Assembly (NCBI GenBank): GCA_947175425.1
Contig: CAMWMR010000005.1
Coordinates: forward strand, 32,348 to 96,347
Length of the DNA: 64,000 nt
From: an uncultured Porphyromonadaceae bacterium
Lineage (GTDB): Bacteria; Bacteroidota; Bacteroidia; Bacteroidales; Muribaculaceae
Reading direction: 5' to 3'
Shown: in pieces, positions 9,043 to 18,989 of the stretch
How the letters are laid out: the number at the start of each line of letters is the position of its first letter
Numbering within the stretch: position 1 is the first letter of the stretch
Program-made: the position numbers and the translations under genes
The notes under the pieces: model-generated
Seen by the model: the letters and a program-made list of their open reading frames with translations, nothing else
Database searches by the model: none
What the model was told of the DNA's origin: nothing

Positions 9043-10617
9043 TTACTGTGCCGAATTTTGCGCGACTGCACGTGCCGAGAGAATACCGTCTATGGCAGCG
9101 GAAACTATACCTCCGGCGTAGCCTGCTCCCTCACCGCATGGATACAGCCCTTCAAAGGCAATGTGCTGCATCGATTCGGGAAGTCGAGGTATGCGTACAG
9201 GCGAGGATGTGCGTGTTTCATTGCCTATTACCGTGGCTTCGGGAGTGAGGAAACCGCGTTGCTTGCCATTGAATACCCTGAATCCTTCGCGCAGACGGCG
9301 TGAAACAGGCTCGGGGAGCAACTCGTCCACTCGTCGGCACAGCAGTCCCGGAGGATAGGAGGAACGGGCAAGCGATGATGATGCCACCCCGTTGACAAAA
9401 TCGGTCATTCGTTGAGCCGGAGCCTGTTGTGTGCCGTCGGCAGCTTCAAAAAAACGTTTTTCTATCTCTTCCTGGAAACGCATCATTTTAAGAGCGTTTT
9501 CGGTGCTGTCGGGAACATCGGGAATATCTTCGGGAAGAACCTCCACAACCATTCCTGAATTTGCCCATTGAGTACCACGGTTGGCAGGCGACATTCCGTT
9601 TACAACCAACTGCCCGGGCGCACTCGCTGCCGGTATAATGTAACCTCCGGGGCACATGCAGAAAGAATAAACGGCTCGGTCATCCACGCGGGTAAGCATT
9701 GAATACTCCGCTGCCGGAAGATATTTGCCTCGCCCGTCACGAGAATGATACTGCAGACAATCAATTAAATGCTGCGGGTGCTCAAGACGTACACCCACTG
9801 CTATTCCCTTGGGCTGCAACTCTATACCGCTGCGCACAAGCATATGATACACATCGCGGGCGGAGTGTCCGGTAGCAAGAATAACATTGCCGTTCCATTG
9901 CCTGCCGTCGGCTGCAACAACACCTGTAACTTCTTTTTTATCTTTGGAAAACAGCAGTTCTTCCACTCGCGTACCGAAATGCACCTCACCGCCGGAGCGA
10001 ATAATGGTTTCGCGCATTGCCTTGATTACAAACGGAAGCTTGTCGGTGCCTATGTGCGGATGTGCGTCAACAAGAATATCATGGGAAGCACCGTGCTGCA
10101 CAAAAACCCGCAATACTTTATCCACGGGCCCGCGTTTTTTACTGCGTGTGTATAGCTTGCCGTCGGAATAAGCTCCCGCCCCTCCTTCGCCGAAACAGTA
10201 GTTCGAGTCCGGGTCGACTATGCCTTCACGGTTTATTTTCACCATATCGCGACGCCGCGAATCCACATCTTTTCCGCGTTCGAGCACAACGGGTTTAAAT
10301 CCGAGTTCTATAAGTTCAAGTGCCGCATACAGACCCGCCGGGCCGGCACCTACTACTATCACTTCCTTTGCTCCGGTTACATCGGGATATTCTACCGGCT
10401 CAAAAGCTACAGCTTTTTCATCCACTTCATCCACATGAACAGCAAGCGAAAGATTAACCATTACGCGCCGTTGACGGGCATCGATAGAGCGGCGCAAAAT
10501 ATCCACTCTCTTAATCCGGCCAATATCCAATCCTGCACGGCGGCTGCATTCTTTTTTCAGTTTATCGGCAATAGCGGCGGTTGCCGGGTCTACGCGCAGG
10601 TCAAGCTTCTGTATCAT
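9043..10617 (-). CDS. NAD(P)/FAD-dependent oxidoreductase
   Basis: VIVVGAGPAGLYAALELIELGFKPVVLERGKDVDSRRRD; GEGGAGAYSDGKLYTR; C-terminal YPCGEGAGYAGGIVSAAIDGI. Confidence 0.88.
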   Translation of the reverse strand: MIQKLDLRVDPATAAIADKLKKECSRRAGLDIGRIKRVDILRRSIDARQRRVMVNLSLAVHVDEVDEKAVAFEPVEYPDVTGAKEVIVVGAGPAGLYAALELIELGFKPVVLERGKDVDSRRRDMVKINREGIVDPDSNYCFGEGGAGAYSDGKLYTRSKKRGPVDKVLRVFVQHGASHDILVDAHPHIGTDKLPFVIKAMRETIIRSGGEVHFGTRVEELLFSKDKKEVTGVVAADGRQWNGNVILATGHSARDVYHMLVRSGIELQPKGIAVGVRLEHPQHLIDCLQYHSRDGRGKYLPAAEYSMLTRVDDRAVYSFCMCPGGYIIPAASAPGQLVVNGMSPANRGTQWANSGMVVEVLPEDIPDVPDSTENALKMMRFQEEIEKRFFEAADGTQQAPAQRMTDFVNGVASSSLARSSYPPGLLCRRVDELLPEPVSRRLREGFRVFNGKQRGFLTPEATVIGNETRTSSPVRIPRLPESMQHIAFEGLYPCGEGAGYAGGIVSAAIDGILSARAVAQNSAQ

Positions 10618-12010
10618 GTTTTATCTGTTGTTTATTTAAATCGCGTGCAATGCGTTTATTCATAATAATTACAGTTATCAAGGCAAGTGCGAAGGCAATG
10701 AAATCGCTGCTGCAAAGAGCAATCCACACGCCGTCCACACCCAACCTCGGAGGCAATATCCACAATAAGGGCACCAAAAATATCAGCTGGCGTGTCAGCG
10801 ACAGGAATATTGAAAGTTTGGGCTTTCCTATTGACTGGAAATAGTTTTGAATCACAATCTGAGCGCCGACGAGCGGATAGAACATAAAGAAAATACGGAA
10901 TCCGTCGCGTGCAATGGCAATCATCGAGGCGTCGGTTGTGAACATTCCGCTTATAACATTAGGGAACAGCTCGGTGACAAGGAAGCCCGTCCCGGCAACA
11001 CAAACTCCAAGAAGGATACCCTTGTACAGAGCTGCCTTTACTCGTTCCCATTGAGCCGCGCCGTAATTATAGCCGAGAATAGGCTGCATACCCTGGGTTA
11101 TGCCGAAAACCACCATTACAAAAAACATTGCCGTGCGGTTTATTATACCATAGGCTCCTACGGCAAGGTTGCCGTCGCCGACAGCCGTACTTAACAACGC
11201 CTTGTTGATGAACACAACCACCACACATGCGCAGCAGTTCATAAGAAACGGCGAAAGGCCTATCGCATATATTTTACGAACCAGATTCCATTGCAGGCGC
11301 CAGCATCCGCGCGTAAAATGTATATAGCTCTTTTTGGAACAGAAATGACACAACACCCATATAAAAGCCGATGACTGGCCGATAATGGTTGCCATTGCAG
11401 CCCCTGCAATACCTCGCTTTAGAACAAAAATCATGAGCGGAGCCACAATAACATTCACGCCCACCGAAAGTAAAGCCGAAATCATTGCCTTGCGCGGATA
11501 ACCCGTTGCACGCATAAGATTGTTGAGCCCCAAAAAAACGTAACTTACCGGCGTTCCCAAAAGAATTATGAACATAAATTCCCTTGCATAGGGCAATGTG
11601 GCTTCTGTAGCGCCGAACAGGAAAAGAATATCATCGATAAAAGCAAGTCCTATGCCCATTATGACGGCACTGTGAGTAATACACAATATTGTTACCGTGC
11701 CTACAACTTCGGCTGCTTTGGCCGCATTGCGCTGCCCCAGGAAAATGGATGAAATTGTAGAGCCGCCAACCGCCACGAGCACGCAAAAAGCAACCACAAG
11801 GTTCATCAACGGAAAGGCTATGGCCAATCCGGTTATTGCCATTGCACCCACACCCCGGCCTATAAAAATACTGTCGACAATATTATACAGCGATGTGGCG
11901 AGGCTGGCAATAATGGCCGGCAACGAATATTTAAGCAACAGGCTCCCGATGGAGCTTGTGCCTAAATCGTTAGGATTCGTGCTTGGAGCAACACTTGTTG
12001 AATGGGACAT
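10601..12010 (-). CDS. MATE family efflux transporter
   Basis: SLLLKYSLPAIIASLATSLYNIVDSIFIGRGVG; 12-TM pattern; GMQPILGYNYGA. Confidence 0.92.
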   Translation of the reverse strand: MSHSTSVAPSTNPNDLGTSSIGSLLLKYSLPAIIASLATSLYNIVDSIFIGRGVGAMAITGLAIAFPLMNLVVAFCVLVAVGGSTISSIFLGQRNAAKAAEVVGTVTILCITHSAVIMGIGLAFIDDILFLFGATEATLPYAREFMFIILLGTPVSYVFLGLNNLMRATGYPRKAMISALLSVGVNVIVAPLMIFVLKRGIAGAAMATIIGQSSAFIWVLCHFCSKKSYIHFTRGCWRLQWNLVRKIYAIGLSPFLMNCCACVVVVFINKALLSTAVGDGNLAVGAYGIINRTAMFFVMVVFGITQGMQPILGYNYGAAQWERVKAALYKGILLGVCVAGTGFLVTELFPNVISGMFTTDASMIAIARDGFRIFFMFYPLVGAQIVIQNYFQSIGKPKLSIFLSLTRQLIFLVPLLWILPPRLGVDGVWIALCSSDFIAFALALITVIIMNKRIARDLNKQQIKHDTEA

Positions 12011-12027
12011 AATGCGTATAAATAGAA

Positions 12028-12053
12028 AAGCCGTCGAAATAATCCGACGGCTT
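12028..12053 (-). terminator. Hairpin downstream of initiator tRNA
   Basis: AAGCCGTCG...CGACGGCTT 9-bp perfect inverted repeat immediately 3' of the tRNA. Confidence 0.6.
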
Positions 12054-12061
12054 AGTTTTTG

Positions 12062-12133
<72 letters not shown>

Positions 12134-12147
12134 ATGTTTTGACACTG

Positions 12148-12155
12148 CAAAATTA
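12148..12155 (-). promoter_or_regulatory. -7 element TAATTTTG upstream of tRNA-fMet
   Basis: CAAAATTA on + strand, 14 nt upstream of mature tRNA 5' end. Confidence 0.5.
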
Positions 12156-12236
12156 GTAACTATATTTCATTCATGCAAGCGCATTAACTAATTTTAACAG
12201 CGAAAATATTTCATTTTGCCGTCTTGGCAGTCATAA

Positions 12237-13025
12237 TTATCTATCAACCAGCACACAATGAACTTTACCCACAGGCAACTTTCCTTCGAGCCTCAGAGGC
12301 ACTCTCGCCTTATCGGTTGAAATCCATGCTTCCATATCGTCGGAAGTCTTGGCTCCGCCTTTCACGGTAAAGGTAAACCGGATGTGGTGACTCGGAACCG
12401 AAGTGTCTCCGACTGTAACATTTTCTTTGCCGAGATACTCTATGGAAAGCAATTCCTTGCGTTTGCCCGAAAAAATATCCAAAGTCTCGACTTCGCCTTT
12501 ATGCCAGCTGTCGAAAGGCAGCTGCCGCATATAGTAGAACGAGGTAAGCATATCCACAGCCTTGCCCTCCGATTCCATAGAACGACGTTCGTCTATTTTA
12601 AGTTCGCCTTTTTTATAAACTTTACGTGAACATTCGGCGGCAACCTTGCCCGGCATGCTATAATTATAGTTCACCACATCGTGCTTGTGCTCGCCGCCTT
12701 CATGAGCGATTTTCTCATAATACAGGGGCGCGAAATCCACGTATCGCATATAACCGTTCAAGGTATCGCGCACGCGGTATATTTTGTCGGCCCACGGCTC
12801 GGAGGCTGCCGCCAAACGGGCATGATAGTGCTTTGAATCGTGATTCAATGTTAGCACCGCACTGCCGGCCTGTTTGTTTATAAGACCCCATTTGAACATT
12901 ACTTTGTAACGCAAGGTTTCAGGCTCGAACTTGGACGAGCCGTTAGCAAATCCTTTGGCGCACATTGTTGCGCAGGAGAGGCAAATCAAAAATGCCGCTA
13001 TACAAATTTTAAAAAGCTTACGCAT
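12237..13025 (-). CDS. DUF3108 domain-containing protein
   Basis: Signal peptide; ETLRYKVMFKWGLINKQAGSAVLTL...DMLTSFYYMRQLPFDSWHKGEVETLDIFSGKRKELLSIEYLG pattern. Confidence 0.75.
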   Translation of the reverse strand: MRKLFKICIAAFLICLSCATMCAKGFANGSSKFEPETLRYKVMFKWGLINKQAGSAVLTLNHDSKHYHARLAAASEPWADKIYRVRDTLNGYMRYVDFAPLYYEKIAHEGGEHKHDVVNYNYSMPGKVAAECSRKVYKKGELKIDERRSMESEGKAVDMLTSFYYMRQLPFDSWHKGEVETLDIFSGKRKELLSIEYLGKENVTVGDTSVPSHHIRFTFTVKGGAKTSDDMEAWISTDKARVPLRLEGKLPVGKVHCVLVDR

Positions 13026-13053
13026 AAAGCAATGATTCAGATAACCGTTTTGT

Positions 13054-13515
13054 TCAGTCTACAGGAATCTTCACACAGAGCTTGCGGTGGTTACCCAATC
13101 CGATGTTGGGAGCATGCGCGTCCTCGGGAAAGAAAATAACCATCTGTCCGGGCTTTACATGAAGAAGACTGTCGGCGGAATCGCCGTAAAAAATTATATC
13201 GGCCTTCTCGTCATACTCTTCACGCGGCAACTTCAGTTTGTCGACCGGCGCCCAGCCTATGGTTTCGGTACCTTTTAGCGGAACGTGAATATCGATATAA
13301 CGCCTGTGAGCCTCCAGCGACACACGTTCGCGCGGCAAAAGTGCCGGTTCCTCGCATTTAACAATCACTTCATTGCCCTCGGGCGAAGTTCCTATAGTAT
13401 ATATACCTTTAACAATCTCCTGCAGGTTTTGGTTCTGCAACCATTCAATTGCAAGAGAAACGGCAGGCGACAGCGACTTGTATCGTCCGGCGGATTCAAT
13501 TCGGCAGAGTATCAT
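13054..13515 (-). CDS. YhcH/YjgK/YiaL family protein
   Basis: EAHRRYIDIHVPLKGTETIGWAPVDKL...FFPEDAHAPNIGLGNHRKLCVKIPVD. Confidence 0.88.
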   Translation of the reverse strand: MILCRIESAGRYKSLSPAVSLAIEWLQNQNLQEIVKGIYTIGTSPEGNEVIVKCEEPALLPRERVSLEAHRRYIDIHVPLKGTETIGWAPVDKLKLPREEYDEKADIIFYGDSADSLLHVKPGQMVIFFPEDAHAPNIGLGNHRKLCVKIPVD

Positions 13516-14153
13516 ATATCAGCTTCTTCAAGTTCAAGGGGCAATGCCGTGCGGGCAGCCTGTTCTATACGTTTGCGGCGCCAGCAACGGCGGCAAACGG
13601 CTACATAGCGGTCGTCGCCGCCTATTTCCACCTGTGCGCCCTCCTCCACTATATTGCCGTCGGAATCGATACGCGCGTTCACAATTGTTTTGTGGCCGCA
13701 ATTGCATGTCGACTTTATCTCATCAATAGTATCGGCAATTTCGAACAGGCGTCTGGAGCCTTCGAACAGATTGGTTTTAAAATCGGTTCTAAGTCCGTAA
13801 CAAATAACGTTACTGCCAAAATCGTCCACAACACGCGAAAGCTGGTCAACCTGCGCCGCTGTAAGAAACTGCGCCTCGTCGATAAGGAACCAGTCCACCA
13901 GACGGCCTTTTTCCTTATATAGCTCACGGGCAAGCTCATAGAGATTGGTATTGGCATAAATCCACCTACACTCTCTTTCTATTCCTATTCGCGAGCGTAT
14001 TACATTGGAACTCTCACGGGTGTCCACAACAGGCTTCATACACATGTAATCCATGTGCCGTTCTTCAAAATTATATGCCGTAGTGAGGAGCAAGGCCGTT
14101 TTGGCCGATCCCATGGTGCCGTAGCGGAAATATAGTTTTCCTTTTCTGTACAT
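13512..14153 (-). CDS. tdk: Thymidine kinase
   Basis: LYFRYGTMGSAKTALLLTTAYNFEERHMDYMCMKPVVDTRESSNVIRSRIGIERECRWI, LIDEAQFL, CNCGHKTIVNAR zinc motif; 4-nt overlap with next gene. Confidence 0.95.
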   Translation of the reverse strand: MYRKGKLYFRYGTMGSAKTALLLTTAYNFEERHMDYMCMKPVVDTRESSNVIRSRIGIERECRWIYANTNLYELARELYKEKGRLVDWFLIDEAQFLTAAQVDQLSRVVDDFGSNVICYGLRTDFKTNLFEGSRRLFEIADTIDEIKSTCNCGHKTIVNARIDSDGNIVEEGAQVEIGGDDRYVAVCRRCWRRKRIEQAARTALPLELEEADI

Positions 14154-14207
14154 AATATTAAGGTGTGTTCCGGCGTGTGGCCGGCGATTGGCTTATTTTT
14201 TATACTG

Positions 14208-14215
14208 CAAAGATA
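14208..14215 (-). promoter_or_regulatory. -7 element TATCTTTG upstream of tdk
   Basis: CAAAGATA on + strand. Confidence 0.45.
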
Positions 14216-14302
14216 AGCCAATTTCCCCAACAGTGCAACACAAGCGCCTGCCAATTTTCCACACAATAGCAGCACACATTTTGCGTTATTAATTAATGTA
14301 AC

Positions 14303-14310
14303 TACCTTTG
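14303..14310 (+). promoter_or_regulatory. -7 element TACCTTTG upstream of porQ-like gene
   Basis: TAnnTTTG match 27 nt before ATG. Confidence 0.45.
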
Positions 14311-14336
14311 CAGTATAAAAGGCACACCACCGGCCA

Positions 14337-15359
14337 ATGAAACGTATAATACTATCAATAATTGCCGTACTGGCAATATCCGCCACCGCAATAAAGGCGC
14401 AGGATGGCGGCAGCACGGCATATAACTTCCTGAATGTCACCTCCTCGGCGCGAATTTACGGCCTTGGTGGCGTAAATATCACTCTGGTCGATGACGATGT
14501 AAGTGTCCCCGACCAGAATCCGGCTCTTCTCGGGCAGGAAATGAGCAATATGTTAGGGCTCAATTACATGCACTACATAGGCGGTTCCAATTTTGCAGGG
14601 CTCAGGTATGCTCACGCTGCCGGGAGCCACGGGGCGTGGATGGCTTCGGTGCAGTACTTCGGATACGGCTCAATACAGGAAACTCTGCCCGACGGCAGTT
14701 TCGTCGGCTCGTTCTCGCCCAAGGATATGTCGTTCGGGCTTACATATTCACACGATTTCACCGACCGTCTGCGCGGTGGTATCGCTCTAAAAGCTCTCTA
14801 CAGCGGATACGCCGATTACACGGCCTTTGCTCTTGCAACCGACATAGGGCTTAACTATTACAATTCCGAAAACGACATGTCTCTTTCGGTGGTACTTGCA
14901 AATCTCGGCGGACAAGTCAAGCGTTTCAACGAGAATTACGACCGGTTGCCTTTCGATATCCGTCTCGGCTGGTCACAATCCTTTGGAACTTTTCCCCTGC
15001 GTTTTTCCATAACAGCATGGAATCTCACAAAATGGAAACTGCCGTACGTAGAGACAGGCAACGGACTAACGGGTGACGGGCCTACTGTAAAAGACGGGTT
15101 CATGAGCAATCTGTTCCGTCATCTCGTTTTCGGCGTCGACCTCATAAGCAGCCCCAACTACTACCTCTCCCTCGGTTATAATTATAAAACACGCACCGAC
15201 ATGAGCACTTACTCGCGCAGCTTCATATCGGGCTTCTCACTCGGCGGAGGCCTCAAAGTCAAAAGCTTCGGTATCGGACTGGCATTATCCCAACCTCATA
15301 CCGGTGCGACAACCTTAATGTTCAACCTATCCTGTAATTTCAACGATTTTATAAGGTGA
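14337..15359 (+). CDS. porQ: Type IX secretion system protein PorQ-like
   Basis: GGSTAYNFLNVTSSARIYGLGGVNITLVDDDVSVPDQNPALLG; beta-barrel; followed by cmk as is typical. Confidence 0.8.
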   Translation: MKRIILSIIAVLAISATAIKAQDGGSTAYNFLNVTSSARIYGLGGVNITLVDDDVSVPDQNPALLGQEMSNMLGLNYMHYIGGSNFAGLRYAHAAGSHGAWMASVQYFGYGSIQETLPDGSFVGSFSPKDMSFGLTYSHDFTDRLRGGIALKALYSGYADYTAFALATDIGLNYYNSENDMSLSVVLANLGGQVKRFNENYDRLPFDIRLGWSQSFGTFPLRFSITAWNLTKWKLPYVETGNGLTGDGPTVKDGFMSNLFRHLVFGVDLISSPNYYLSLGYNYKTRTDMSTYSRSFISGFSLGGGLKVKSFGIGLALSQPHTGATTLMFNLSCNFNDFIR

Positions 15360-16057
15360 AAACTAATGCAAATCCCATAATAATAGCCATTGACGGCTAT
15401 TCTTCATCGGGCAAAAGCACAATGGCCCGCCGTCTGGCATCGCAAATCGGCTACCGCTACATCGACTCGGGCGCAATGTACCGCGCAGTAACACTGTATG
15501 CTTTAGATAACGGCATGATTGACAGCGAGGGACAACCCGATGCCGATGCAATTGCCACCGCTCTGCCCGAAATAAAAATCGATTTCGTTCCACAGGCCGA
15601 CGGTACACAGCACACTACCCTCAACGGAAAAGACGTTGAAACGGAAATTCGTCGTCTGCGTGTTTCCAACGCCGTATCTCCCGTTGCCGCAATTCCGCAG
15701 GTTCGCAAGGCACTTGTGGCAATGCAGCAGGAGCTGGGACGTACGCGCGGAATAGTAATGGACGGTCGCGACATTGGAACTGTTGTATTTCCCGACGCCG
15801 AACTCAAGATTTTTGTAGACGCCTCCGCCGAGACCCGTGCCATGCGCCGTTTCAAGGAGCTTATCGAAAAAGGCTCGCAAGTGAACTACGAGGAAGTGCT
15901 CGCCAATGTTGTCCATCGCGACAAAATTGACTCCACACGTGCCGAAAGTCCGCTGCGCCGAGCCGACGACGCCATTGCTCTTGACAACTCTCAAATGACT
16001 CTCGACGAGCAGGACGCATGGCTGCTCCAACGTTTCAACGAAAAAACACAGCATTGA
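15356..16057 (+). CDS. cmk: (d)CMP kinase
   Basis: IIAIDGYSSSGKSTMARRLASQIGYRYIDSGAMYRAVTLYAL; VMDGRDIGTVVFPDAELKIFVDASAETRAMRR. Confidence 0.97.
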   Translation: MKTNANPIIIAIDGYSSSGKSTMARRLASQIGYRYIDSGAMYRAVTLYALDNGMIDSEGQPDADAIATALPEIKIDFVPQADGTQHTTLNGKDVETEIRRLRVSNAVSPVAAIPQVRKALVAMQQELGRTRGIVMDGRDIGTVVFPDAELKIFVDASAETRAMRRFKELIEKGSQVNYEEVLANVVHRDKIDSTRAESPLRRADDAIALDNSQMTLDEQDAWLLQRFNEKTQH

Positions 16058-16926
16058 TTTCCATTGAAATAGATAGCGAATCGGGCTTCTGCTTCGGTGT
16101 TGTAACCGCTATACGAAAAGCCGAAGCTGAACTTGAACGGGGCAAAACGTTGTATTGCCTCGGCGACATCGTGCACAATTCCGCCGAAGTAAAACGCCTC
16201 GAAGCCAAAGGATTAACAACAATCACTCACGAGCAGCTCACCGAACTTCACGATACAAAGGTACTTCTTCGCGCTCACGGCGAGCCGCCCCACACCTACC
16301 GCATCGCAGCAAAAAACGGCATTGAGATAATCGATGCCACCTGCCCTGTTGTACTCAAACTGCAACAGCGCATAAAAACAAATTTCAACACTCCGGGGAA
16401 GCGCCCTCAGATTGTAATATACGGCAAACTCGGACATGCCGAGGTGAACGGGCTTGTGGGACAAACCGAGGGAACGGCAATTGTTGTGGAGGATATTGCA
16501 GGTCTTGACCGTGTGGACTTCAACCGCGCCATCGCCCTCTACTCCCAAACCACAAAAAGCCTCGAAGGCTTTCAACAGATTATCGACGAAATAAACCGCC
16601 GTAAATCGCCCGACGTAAAATTCGAATACTTCGATACCATATGCCGTCAGGTTGCAAACCGTGTGGAGCACATAAAAGAGTTCGCGCGAAGCAAGGATGT
16701 GGTTATTTTTGTTGCCGGAGCCAAAAGCAGCAACGGAAAAATTCTGTTCAACCACTGCCTCGATGTCAATCCGCGCTCGCATCTTCTTGGAGAAGTAGCC
16801 GACCTCAAAGCCGAATGGCTCTCGGGAGCTTCCTCTCTCGGCATATGCGGCGCCACATCAACACCACGCTGGCTCATGGAGGAAGTTGCCGAGGCCGTGC
16901 GACTTATTATACCCGACAATGGATAA
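16054..16926 (+). CDS. ispH: 4-hydroxy-3-methylbut-2-enyl diphosphate reductase
   Basis: SGFCFGVVTAIRKAEAEL, LGDIVHNSAEVKRLEAKG, LRAHGEPPHTY, DATCPVVLKLQ; start uncertain (TTG at 16054 overlapping the cmk stop, or ATG at 16018). Confidence 0.93.
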   Translation: MISIEIDSESGFCFGVVTAIRKAEAELERGKTLYCLGDIVHNSAEVKRLEAKGLTTITHEQLTELHDTKVLLRAHGEPPHTYRIAAKNGIEIIDATCPVVLKLQQRIKTNFNTPGKRPQIVIYGKLGHAEVNGLVGQTEGTAIVVEDIAGLDRVDFNRAIALYSQTTKSLEGFQQIIDEINRRKSPDVKFEYFDTICRQVANRVEHIKEFARSKDVVIFVAGAKSSNGKILFNHCLDVNPRSHLLGEVADLKAEWLSGASSLGICGATSTPRWLMEEVAEAVRLIIPDNG

Positions 16927-17416
16927 TTTCATAGCCATCGACGTAGAAACCGCCAACAACCAACGGAGCAGTATCTGTGCCATAGGTGCCGTGAAAGTGC
17001 GCGACGGTGTAATATGCGACCGCCGTTATTCTTTGGTACGTCCCGAGCCCGACTGGTACTCATGGCATTGCACCCGCGTACACGGTCTTACCGATGACGA
17101 TACCTGGAACGCTCCCTCATTCGGAACAATATGGAAAGAATGGGAAGACTGGATGGAAAACTTACCGCTGGTGGCTCACAACGCTGCTTTTGACGAAAGC
17201 TGCATACGCGCGGCCTGTCGCATCTACGGCCTTGAAGAGCCTGAAGAAGCTTTCGGGTGTACTCTGCAGGCGGCACGGCGCTCTATCCCCCGCGGCATGT
17301 GTGCATCGAAATCGCTCGACACTCTGTGTCAATTTTTCGGGATTCCTCTTTTGCAGCATCACAATGCAATGGACGATGCCGAAGCCTGCGCAAAACTCGC
17401 TGTTATACTTTTATGA
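16919..17416 (+). CDS. 3'-5' exonuclease, DnaQ-like
   Basis: Start at ATG 16919: MDNFIAIDVETANNQRSSICAIGAVKVRDG; ARVHGLTDDD-like; HNAAFDESCI; HNAMDDAEACAKLAV. Confidence 0.9.
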   Translation: MDNFIAIDVETANNQRSSICAIGAVKVRDGVICDRRYSLVRPEPDWYSWHCTRVHGLTDDDTWNAPSFGTIWKEWEDWMENLPLVAHNAAFDESCIRAACRIYGLEEPEEAFGCTLQAARRSIPRGMCASKSLDTLCQFFGIPLLQHHNAMDDAEACAKLAVILL

Positions 17417-17694
17417 GACATTTATCAATTATTGCCATACTCCTTGCAAGCATTTGCTTTTCTTGCGGAAACACACGCTCCGAAGCAAACGATGCAGAAC
17501 TTGAAGAAGCTGCTGCCACAGGACGCAGCATGGCGCTTGACGCGCTCAAACATCCTGCAGGCTCAATGAAACGCGAGGACGCCGTTCTTGCCATACGCGC
17601 AAAGGAAACCGAGCTCAGATTTGCCGGTTTCAATGCCTGCGCCGACACTTTTGCCGCATCCGCACAAAAAATTTTGCTGGACAGCATAAAATAA
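17413..17694 (+). CDS. Small lipoprotein, hypothetical
   Basis: ATGA overlap with previous gene; MRHLSIIAILLASICFSCGNTRSEAND lipobox. Confidence 0.65.
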   Translation: MRHLSIIAILLASICFSCGNTRSEANDAELEEAAATGRSMALDALKHPAGSMKREDAVLAIRAKETELRFAGFNACADTFAASAQKILLDSIK

Positions 17695-17741
17695 TCGCGT
17701 CGCGATGTAATTTTTTGCCTTTGGCGGCGTCTAACTGTCAA

Positions 17742-18260
17742 ATGACACGCAAAACCGAGAAAGAGAAAAACTTTTTGGCTATCACCTCCCAGTATAAAGA
17801 GATGATAGCCAAGGTATGTTATCTCTACAGCGGTCCGGAAGGAACATTCGACGACCTGTATCAGGAAATCCTTATAAACCTTTGGCAAGGCATGGACAGT
17901 TTCCGTGGCGATGCCAAAGTGTCGACATGGATTTACCGAATGGCCATAAACACTTGTATCAGCTGGCACCGGCGCAACTCGAGACACTCCTCCAATTACC
18001 GCCTCGACGATGTAATATACGATAAAGCGGATACTTCCGACAATGCAGCGGCTTTTGAGGAATATCGCGAGCTGTACCGGCTCATATCTCTTCTCGGACC
18101 TATCGACAAGGCGCTTATCACATTGTGGCTTGATGAAAAAAGTTACGAAGAAATAGGAAGCATCACAGGTATAAGCACCTCCAATGTTGCAGTGCGCATT
18201 CATCGTATTAAAGAAAAACTAAGCAAAATGGCTGCTCAAAGCGGCTTTACGAAAGGATAA
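17742..18260 (+). CDS. ECF-type RNA polymerase sigma factor
   Basis: FDDLYQEILINLWQGMDSFRGDAKVSTWIYRMAINTCISWHRR; region 4 SYEEIGSITGISTSNVAVRIHRIKEKL. Confidence 0.93.
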   Translation: MTRKTEKEKNFLAITSQYKEMIAKVCYLYSGPEGTFDDLYQEILINLWQGMDSFRGDAKVSTWIYRMAINTCISWHRRNSRHSSNYRLDDVIYDKADTSDNAAAFEEYRELYRLISLLGPIDKALITLWLDEKSYEEIGSITGISTSNVAVRIHRIKEKLSKMAAQSGFTKG

Positions 18261-18263
18261 TCT

Positions 18264-18848
18264 ATGGCTTTGGATTTAGATGAATTTAAAGAAAAATGGA
18301 AAACCGTGAATCTGCGGCTCGACAAGCTTGAGGAGAACAACGAGCGACTTGCGGCACGGCTTGCCACTTCCCGTGCAACCACCGCCCAGCAAAAACTCGC
18401 ACGCACCTATTTTCTCACGGGAATTGTCGCTTTCCTTTTGCCTGTAATGTCGCCTTCGCTCGTATCGGTTCTCGATCTGCCGGTATGGGTAGCCGGTGTA
18501 TATGCTGTTTTCGGCGTCGTAATGGGCATTGCAAATATATGTATCAGCAAATATATATCGCGCTGCGACTACCTTTCCATGCCCGTAGTAGAAGCACTGC
18601 GGCACGCCGTTAAAATTCAGCAGATTCAGCGTACCGGACGCCTGGCGGCAATCATTGTCAGCGTGCTCATCATATCGCTGCTCGGATTTCATCTCTTACG
18701 CCACGAAGACCCGTACATTACAGTTTCCTTTGTTATCGGCCTCCTGACAGGCCTTGCATTGGGAATTGTAAAATGTCTGAAAATGCTTCGTCTTGCAAAA
18801 CAAATCCGACAAGAGCTTCAAAGCATTCAGGAAAACAACGACGAATGA
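18264..18848 (+). CDS. Hypothetical membrane protein co-transcribed with the ECF sigma factor
   Basis: N-terminal charged segment followed by several TM segments; starts 3 nt after the sigma gene. Confidence 0.6.
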   Translation: MALDLDEFKEKWKTVNLRLDKLEENNERLAARLATSRATTAQQKLARTYFLTGIVAFLLPVMSPSLVSVLDLPVWVAGVYAVFGVVMGIANICISKYISRCDYLSMPVVEALRHAVKIQQIQRTGRLAAIIVSVLIISLLGFHLLRHEDPYITVSFVIGLLTGLALGIVKCLKMLRLAKQIRQELQSIQENNDE

Positions 18849-18955
18849 TTCGGAAATATGCCTCCAACAGCCTCAAAGACAATGTAAAATTAATTTAAAA
18901 CACTTTCTCCGAATATTCCCGGGCGGCAGGCGTTTCGTAAATCGCGCATTTTTCG

Positions 18956-18963
18956 TAACTTTG
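18956..18963 (+). promoter_or_regulatory. -7 element TAACTTTG upstream of dxr
   Basis: TAnnTTTG match 27 nt before GTG start. Confidence 0.5.
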
Positions 18964-18989
18964 CACTTTGAACCCCAAGTTCTAAAATA

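Noticed and set aside
14337-15359. PorQ as evidence for a nearby type IX secretion locus
   Set aside because: PorQ-cmk-ispH is common housekeeping synteny; no other T9SS component was recognised here.
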